A DNA stretch of 64,000 bases, taken from Rhododendron vialii (Eukaryota; Streptophyta; Magnoliopsida; Ericales; Ericaceae). Made by a program: the position numbers and the translations under genes. Positions within the stretch are counted from its first letter, which is position 1. Every line of letters begins with the position of its first letter. The notes beneath the pieces were generated by a model, which did no database searches, had not been told where the DNA came from, and worked only from the letters and a program-made list of their open reading frames with translations. The stretch covers positions 30,950,501 to 31,014,500 of the forward strand of contig NC_080567.1 in NCBI RefSeq assembly GCF_030253575.1, given 5' to 3'. Of this stretch, positions 57,225 through 64,000 are shown in pieces.

Positions 57225-59110
57225 TTAGACTTTTGGCGCCGTGGCCTTCGAATTATCTCCTTTTCCTTTGTCGTCGTAGTTGGCATCTTCTTGTTCTCCC
57301 TCTTTTTCATCATCTTCTTCTTCTTCCTTAGCCTTATTCGTTTCCGACACGTCGTCATCTAAAGCATCGTCTAAAGTGTAGGCCATTGAAACGTCATTTG
57401 GAATCACCACCAATATGCTGCTTCTACTGCTACTATTAATGTTAATGCTATTTTCTGCCGAAGAACTTATGATGATTTCGATGCGTTCGGATTCCCTAGA
57501 GCTCTTTGATGGCATCAACTGAGTGATCCTCTTCAACTCTTTGCCCTTTCCCCATAAAACTGTGTACAATCCGCACACTATCACCACAGCTCCCAACACG
57601 CTGTAATTTACACACAACAAGAAAATCAAAATATATAGCAGCAACCTTTTAGCAAGATACGTACATTTGATATACATGCATACACGAATAACCTGATCTC
57701 GTTAGTACTGTGTTGAGGGGACGAGCATGAGCATAATTCATTGCTATTTCCCTAAAGAATTGGTTACAATAACATGCGGAAATGTTATGCTAGATTTATG
57801 TATTTTGAAACGACTATTGGATTTTTAAAAGAAGTGTCCGATCATCTGCCCTTCCGTGCATTTGATTTTGTAATCTAGAATTCCTTTCTTGGAAGGAAGA
57901 GACATACCATAGATGATAAGATAAGAACGAGACAGAACTTCAAGTTTTAACGTGACTCTTAAAATCATAAAATTCGAAATTGTTTTGAACTAGAAATTGA
58001 TACTAATAGTAGCTTGGTTTATGTTGAATGATCACAAAAGAAATACTTACGTCCCTAAGTGTAGCTTCTCATCCAACACCAAGGACCCAGCAAGGGCCAC
58101 AAGCACAAGCATCAAAGGGTTGAAAACAGATACATATAGTGGACCCCTCATTTGTACACACCAGGCCATGAAGGTGAACATAGCTCCAGAGGCCACAATC
58201 CCCTACAAAACAAACCATACCAACACATATACAGCTTGATTAAAAAAGGGGAGAAAAAAACACAAATAATATAACCACTCTCATGATCGTATTGATACGG
58301 TAGCGAAGGAATATATATATATACCGTGTAAGAAACTGTGAGGAGTTTGATGTCCCACCCCAATTCCCATTGACTCCAATCTTTCTCCATGCATAGAGCG
58401 AATACGGTGGCCTGGATTGCTCCGAATGTGATCATTATAGCAGTACTAGAGTAGGGGCAAGGGTAGTGCCGCATCATCTTAGCTTGAATAATCAAACCCA
58501 TTGCGAGAGAGAAACAACAGCACACAGCCAACAAAGCTCCCAGCACGGGATTACCAGCTTTTTGGTGGGATGCCGCCACGTGTCCGCCGTGATTCGGGCC
58601 CTTGTGCAGAAGGTCAACGCTAGTTGACCAGATGTTGATCTCTGCGCCTTTGTAGAAGGTGAGTAGCATGGCCCCACCTATGCATAGCAACGTCCCCGCC
58701 ACCTTGGCCTTGCCTGCCCATGTACCGAATCCCAGCCTCTCCATCCTGTACCCCATCATAGCCAATCAGACGCTGTCTTCCAAATATCATTTGTAGTGTT
58801 GTTTTAAGACTTATTTATATTCGAATTTTTGACGTACCCAAAAAAAAAAAAACTAAGAAAGAAAGACTTATTTATACAAAAATGCTAGAGGCATATCATC
58901 TCAATTAACCACACACCTCTCACATACAGGTGGGTCTCACTGAAACAGGCCCCAATGTATATGAAAGAGGTGTGGTTGAGGTGATGTGCCCTTAGCACCT
59001 CTCTTATTTATATTCGATTCTGCAAATAGGCGCCCCATACGCAATAGACTTATAGATGCAATATTTTGTATACGTTTCTCTGACGGATTTTTTGGTTTTA
59101 CATAGGAAAT

Positions 59111-59209
<99 letters not shown>

Positions 59210-61389
59210 CCGAAAGAGAGGGCTAAAATGAAGGTGATGGCAGGGACGAGATTGGTCATAGCAGCGGCAAAGGTGGCCGAGGTTAATACCAAACTCTCTG
59301 CGTATAAATTTTGAGCCAGGGATCCTCTGCAAAAAAAAAAAAAAATTCAAAGTCAAAAACAAAATCACGAGAATCATATTTTACAGCTAAAAGTGCCAAG
59401 GAAAAAAAAAATTCAACTGTTTGAAATTAATGGAGGGATCGAGAGGTTATTAGAAATTGGTTGGGGACTTGGGGTACTTCGGTAGATAGAAATTACACAG
59501 ATTGCCGTAATCAAATTACTGGGAGCCAAGAAGACGCCAGGTGTCACGTAATTAACAGGGCAAAAACATATGGCCAATATTTGAGACACTACCTAGCTAT
59601 TTTGCTAGGAATATGTACAGAATATTGGGAAATAGGAGTGATAATTGCTTGCTTGCTTGGTGTGCACTCAAATCATATGCAGAGCGTGAAAAGGTAGTTC
59701 ATCTTCCACGGCTCTTTTTTGTTCATACCATGCATGTCCACGATCATATCTATACATCGAACCGGAAATCCTGTAGTGGAGGGGTGCACTACAGATCAGA
59801 ACTGTCCAAAAATATTTTTAAGATTCAGATTTTCTAAAAGTATAACATAGGGTCCCGTGTCCCATATATATGTGGGCAAATATTCCATATACACATACCT
59901 ACATATATACGAGGATTACGTTCCATGCACCGATGATGCACGTACAATTCAAAATTGTGTATTTTAGAGTAATAAATATTCTGAATGCACAGAAATGATC
60001 AGTATTTTTTCAACTAATTAGGGCCTTTGGAATAGCTTACGCACACGTGACAAAGTTTTTGGAGCTCAATAAGAATTGAGGCAAAACTCCGTATGAACTG
60101 ATCCCGATTATTGATGTTTTGTAGAAAGAAATATTAAGTATGCCTGGTTGCGGTGGTTCAATGGCAAATTTTATAAAGAAAAAATTAAAATTTGTTCAAA
60201 AAGCAAGTTCAAAAGTGTCACGAGAGAGAAACAACGTGGAGGCTTGATCTATAGCTATTTGCAGTTTAAAAAAAAAAAAAAAAAAGCGACTTACCCAAGC
60301 AAACCACAAAGAAAAGCTTGGCAGACTACCACCCGTGTTAGCTTTGGCCTGCTCTTCCTGTAATCAGTGAAAAAATCAAGTTTTAGTACGTCAGTAAAAG
60401 CTTACGTTTGTTTAATTAATTTACAGTATAAACACCAGTCTAAAAAACCATATACACGTAATTTAATTTAATTTTGATCAGGATTCTCTTCTTTTTTTCT
60501 TTTCTGGGATTTCTAAAATCTACTTAAAAGGCTTAATTTTCTCCATAAACTACTGAAAAGGGACAAAAAAAGAAAAAAAACTACTGAAAGAGGCGACTCT
60601 TTTATGACTGCAATTTCGCCAATCTCGATCATGTGAACACTCAACTGTGATGCCTACTCATAAAAGGAACGAACATGTAATCTGTTAAAAGGTTAAAATA
60701 TTGGGTTTTACGGAGTAACAAATAACAATTTTTTTTTGAGAAATACAGGGTGTCCTGAGCCAGCTTGCACTCACTTTAGATTAGTCTCTACAACCCGTGA
60801 AATTATACAATAGTTTGAAAGTATTGCCACGTGGTACTTCGGATCACTTTACGACCATACACTCCTCTAGGATCTATTACAAAGTGTACGAACTCCACAG
60901 AAACGTGTGGTTGTAAACTTTGATCGCTTGGCCGGTCCGTTAGGGTTACAAACACTGTATACATTGTGGGTCGAAATTACCGCAAATAGACCATTTCCTC
61001 TTTCTCTAAGAATTAATATCATGTCTTTTCCGATAACAAAAGAAGGTTCACCATTTACCCAGACCCAACTAGTAAAAATGACTCAAATAAATCCCAGCAG
61101 AAAATACTGAATTTTTTTTTCCAGATTGGCTACTATATATATATATATATATAAATGATTAATATGAACTAGTAATATATGTTTGGTTGTAAAACCTTTC
61201 GACGACAAGAGCGAGGGGGACAATAAAGGCAGCGGCGAATATGAACCGGTAGGCGATCAAAACCCTCAAGCTCATTCCGAGATTGCCAGCCAGTTTGTAG
61301 AAGATATTCACTCCTGCCAACGCCGCCTGCACCGTCACCATCATCATCGCCGGCTTCAACCCTTGTATCGTGTCCGATATCCTCCCCAT
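57225..61389 (-). CDS. WAT1-related / MtN21-like EamA-type transporter
   Basis: Six minus-strand exons, 61389-61196, 60357-60295, 59326-59210, 58745-58325, 58202-58051 and 57600-57225, give 440 residues. All introns are GT-AG. The family (plant drug/metabolite exporters, two EamA domains, about ten membrane helices) includes WAT1, a vacuolar auxin exporter, and UMAMIT amino acid exporters. The N-terminus MGRISDTIQGLKPAMMMV, the exon 3 block ESLVLTSATFAAAMTNLVPA, WAGKAKVAGTLLCIGGAMLL in exon 4 and MRGPLYVSVFNPLMLVLVAL in exon 5 are family landmarks. Exon 6 ends the last helix (VLGAVVIVCGLYTVLWGKGK) and then runs into a cytosolic tail of about 100 residues rich in Ser, Glu and Asp (KEEEEDDEKEGEQED), longer and more acidic than usual. 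The substrate cannot be told from sequence. Confidence 0.96.
58881..58998. mobile_element. Hairpin MITE in WAT1-like intron 3
   Basis: GCTAGAGGCATATCATCTCA and AACCACACACCTCTC on the left pair with GAGGTGTGGTTGAGGTGATG and GCCCTTAGC on the right. A related hairpin is at 22138-22243. Confidence 0.55.
59112..59206. repeat. Long (GA)n microsatellite abutting a splice donor
   Basis: About 47 uninterrupted dinucleotides. On the transcribed strand it is (TC)n starting three bases after the GT of the intron 3 donor of the WAT1-like gene. It is the longest perfect dinucleotide run in the window. Confidence 0.97.
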
Positions 61390-61439
61390 CTCGCTAATGC
61401 CACTCGTCTCTCCTTCTTCAATATTTATGAACAGTGAGG

Positions 61440-61440
<1 letters not shown>

Positions 61441-61520
<80 letters not shown>
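61441..61520. repeat. (TA)n(GA)n compound microsatellite in WAT1-like 5' leader
   Basis: TA repeat at 61441-61464 passes into GA repeat to 61520, between the start codon at 61389 and the TATA box at 61660. It therefore lies in the probable 5' UTR. A further GA run lies at 61671-61697, just upstream of the TATA box. Confidence 0.95.
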
Positions 61521-61521
<1 letters not shown>

Positions 61522-61659
61522 GTGCGTATGTATGTAGAGTTCTGGAGAGGTAGTAAAAAAGAACAAGCAAGAAGATCAAAGATGTCTTCTCGCTTGTTTC
61601 TTTGGACCAAAGACCGAAATGAGAAAAAGGTTGAGGGAAAATGCACGAACTGGACGCCT

Positions 61660-61667
61660 TATTTATA
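61660..61667 (-). promoter_or_regulatory. TATA box of the WAT1-like gene
   Basis: TATAAATA on the minus strand, 271 bases before the start codon. It predicts a leader of roughly 240 bases that includes the compound microsatellite. Confidence 0.55.
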
Positions 61668-61670
61668 TGT

Positions 61671-61702
<32 letters not shown>

Positions 61703-63068
61703 AGGAGAAGGAGGAGGAGAGAGCGAGTCAGGTGGGTTGTTCTTGAAAGAAGTAGTGACAGAGAGAGGAGAGAGAGTAGGAGGTGAAATGTGGTGGGAAA
61801 AGGGTGAGGGAGAGGGATGGGTATTTATGGAGAAATTTTGGTTACCGGAGGGGGGATGGGGAAGTGCTATTTCCCCACGTCACCGCTTGCAGGCAGTTAA
61901 GACTCAAATCGCAAGTGTAAGGTCCTGGGTTGACACTTCAAATGTGTTTCGTGGAGGAAATTTTGGGTGCCCAGTGGATACCACGTCGCGGCTTAGATTT
62001 ATTAATTCTTTCTCTTTTTATTTGATCACTTTCTCTTCTCTTTTTTTCTTTTTAAAATTTAAACCGTTCAAAATTCTTTTGCGCGTTTAGAATCGCAGAC
62101 TAAATATCACGTGTGTGGTACTCACTCAGCACTCAAAAGCTTCATTGTAGTCGTGGACGTCCAAGGCACGGCTTCACCTTTTGCATGGCCGCTGTAATAT
62201 TACAGGGACGTCACCCCTTGCGCCTTACTCCACTATACTAGATCAGATGTGTTGGTACTTGGTAGACTAGTTTGCACAGAAGAAAGCACGTGAGTGACGT
62301 GCCAGATATATGGGAGAAAAGAATAACTTATTTACTGCAGCGAACAATTTTATCTCTTCGTTTCGATAATTAATGGTTCGAATTTTAAAATAACTCTACC
62401 AGGTAAGAGTTTAAGAAGAGTTTTTTTTTTAAAAAATCCGTACACTTTTGGACACGCAAGATTGAACGCTGTAAAATTTAGTTTATGAAGCCACTTGAAT
62501 AAGTTTTTTTCCGGAATTTTCGAAGCTTGTTAGTGCCTTTCTTGTTGAAAGTCAAATATAAGAAGGGGAAAAAACCGAAATTCCGTTGTGTACGTGTCAT
62601 ATAATATTTGTATGATTTTAATTATTTTCTTTACCAAACGGTAGGAGGATTACATTAAAGGATGAGGTGGGCTGTAGTTCGGGTGGAATTTAAAATAAAA
62701 ATAATATATATATATATACACACACTAGTATTTGTCTGTGTCTGAAGACACGACTCGAACGCTCAATTAAAGTTCTACCATATATGAGTTTTACTTCCGT
62801 AACAAATAAAATCAATATGGATTGTGTCGATTATCATGTATATATCAATTAAAGTTTTGCTTCTATAACAAATAAAATCAATTCAAAATCATTACTTTTA
62901 AATAAGTAAGTGTTTGGGAAATTGATCTTGACTGTTGGTAGCAAAACATGAATGATTTAGACTTATAGAAACTCTTAACACTTGTTAATCATAGGATTTA
63001 GAAATGAAGGGTCTAGATTTATAAAAAGATTCAAAAAATGAGCTTCGTTATTATGTAGATACAGTCCC

Positions 63069-63438
63069 CTTCTACTAAAGGCATCATTAACTTGCTAAGT
63101 TAATAATTTCATGAGTTTGATATTGTTTCCAATCAAATTTTGATAATCCAAACCGTTTAATGTATGCAGAACGTGATTTTAAGGATACGTTCGAAAAAAT
63201 CTGCAAAAAATATGATTGGGAAGGACTTGATCCGAGCAATTTTTCATAAAAATGCTATAAATGCATTTTTATGAAAAACTATTCAGATCAAACCATTTCT
63301 GGTCATATTTTTTGCTGATTTCTCATATGTATCATTAAAATCACGTTCTGCACACATTGAACTGTTCGGATCATTAAAATTTGATTTGGAAAGAGGAAGT
63401 CCTTAACCTAACAAGTTAATGGCACTCTTAGTAGAAGC
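63069..63438. mobile_element. Large foldback element, 370 bp
   Basis: CTTCTACTAAAGGCATCATT at the left mirrors the right end. Further paired blocks are AACTTG(C/T)TAAGTTAA, AATCAAATTTTGAT, AATGTATGCAGAACGTGATT and TTCATAAAAATGC/GCATTTTTATGAA at the centre. Arms are about 170-180 bp. No flanking duplication is clear. Confidence 0.7.
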
Positions 63439-63755
63439 TTGGTGGTGTACATATATATATGAAATTTTTTTAGTTCAATAAATTCTAGCCCACCTCATTT
63501 TACATGTAAAAGTTTAGAATTAGAACTTGTTGAAGATATCGACTTAGATTCGATAATAAATGATTTATACTCTCTAAAACAACATATGGCACAACTTAAG
63601 TAGAGCACAACTTCAATAGTGCATATTTTTTTTATGTACTCTTCTTTTCTTTATTTTTGAGCATTTACGTATTTATACACAAATTTGTTGGACATTAATT
63701 ATAAAACTCTTTTTTTGTTTATATATATATTAAATTTTAGGTTAGCCGGAACAGA

Positions 63756-63923
63756 TTAAAGTGTGTGGTTCTGCTCTTGATTCTTTTTACAAGTTTGACA
63801 TACAGGCTTTTCTTCACAGACACGGAATGGACATGCACCAGCTGCCATTAGTACACTGATGGTTATGATATTCAGAGCTAGCCTTCGTTTACGAAGAGAA
63901 GGGGAATTAATGCGGAATGGCAT
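63756..63923 (-). CDS. Possible small ORF, 55 aa, cysteine-containing
   Basis: A short frame starting MPFRINSPSLRKRRLAL, then a hydrophobic stretch (NIITISVLMAAGAC) and a C-terminal half with CEEKPVCQTC. The basic-then-hydrophobic start could be a signal anchor. I do not recognise it, and no promoter or splice evidence is visible before the window ends. It may equally be the last exon of a gene lying to the right, or chance. Confidence 0.2.
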   Translation of the reverse strand: MPFRINSPSLRKRRLALNIITISVLMAAGACPFRVCEEKPVCQTCKKNQEQNHTL

Positions 63924-64000
63924 GCACGTGGACGGCGGTGATGGCTGGATGGGGATAGCAGGTTTGGCGGTTCGTCGTCCCCGGTGTTAGTGGGAAGTGA

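Larger units (their letters stand above)
61390..64000. other. Region right of the WAT1-like gene
   Basis: Promoter and leader of the WAT1-like gene up to about 61.9 kb, then AT-rich DNA. A short segment including AATTAAAGTT(C/T)T and TAACAAATAAAATCAAT is repeated around 62760-62885. A 370-bp palindrome lies at 63069-63438. Near the window edge is a small minus-strand open frame (63756-63923). Confidence 0.5.

Noticed and set aside
59098-59377. Long Leu-Ser and Ser-Leu repeat open frames
   Set aside because: Artefact of the (GA)n tract. Only the part 59210-59326 is a real exon of the WAT1-like gene.
1-64000. A coordinated gene cluster or novel multi-gene system
   Set aside because: The nine genes have unrelated cellular roles, mixed orientation, large spacing and typical single-gene plant structures. 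Nothing suggests co-regulation or a shared pathway.

Overview
This is a plant nuclear window, almost certainly from a eudicot. Every gene is split by GT-AG introns, except one GC-AG intron and two single-exon genes. The proteins are plant-specific or plant-type, the intergenic DNA is AT-rich and full of small transposons, and (CT)n/(GA)n tracts sit in leaders and introns. There is no bacterial or organellar gene organisation, no operon and no CRISPR. The species cannot be named from the sequence.

Nine protein-coding genes can be supported. Left to right they are: the 3' part of a pinin-type splicing/exon-junction protein (+, 113-2710); a membrane-anchored LEA_2/NHL protein (+, 5192-8180); COP9 signalosome subunit 8 (+, 12187-14698); an unrecognised 218-aa basic/acidic protein, probably nuclear (-, 16647-17303); a GBF4-like group A bZIP factor (+, 25674-28819); a ROH1/BYPASS-like DUF793 protein (-, 33048-34226); a Tubby-like F-box protein (-, 39379-42005); a small secreted cysteine-rich thionin-like peptide (-, 53725-55344); and a WAT1/MtN21-type transporter (-, 57225-61389). 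Exon joins were checked by hand. Each listed gene keeps one reading frame across its junctions and the total length is divisible by three. The genes look like ordinary unlinked neighbours, not a pathway cluster.

The rest is transposon-derived or featureless. The densest region is 17.9-25.3 kb. It holds Stowaway, PIF/Harbinger-like and hAT MITEs, a MULE-like foldback with a 10-bp target duplication, several hairpin elements, and a tRNA-derived SINE interrupted by the hAT element. That hAT element carries two divergent snRNA-type USE+TATA promoter pairs. Elsewhere there is a second SINE in a bZIP intron, a Cassandra-type solo LTR carrying a degenerate 5S rRNA segment (35.9 kb), a 2.5-kb LTR-like block with a minisatellite (50.3-52.8 kb), and an RTE-type LINE fragment inside the intron of the cysteine-rich peptide gene (54.2-54.9 kb).

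I see no clearly new multi-gene system. The most interesting items are the nested SINE/hAT with its divergent snRNA-type promoters, the foldback with a triplicated 27-bp arm segment, the 5S-carrying solo LTR, the GC-AG intron in CSN8, and the very long (GA)n tract that abuts a splice donor in the WAT1 gene.
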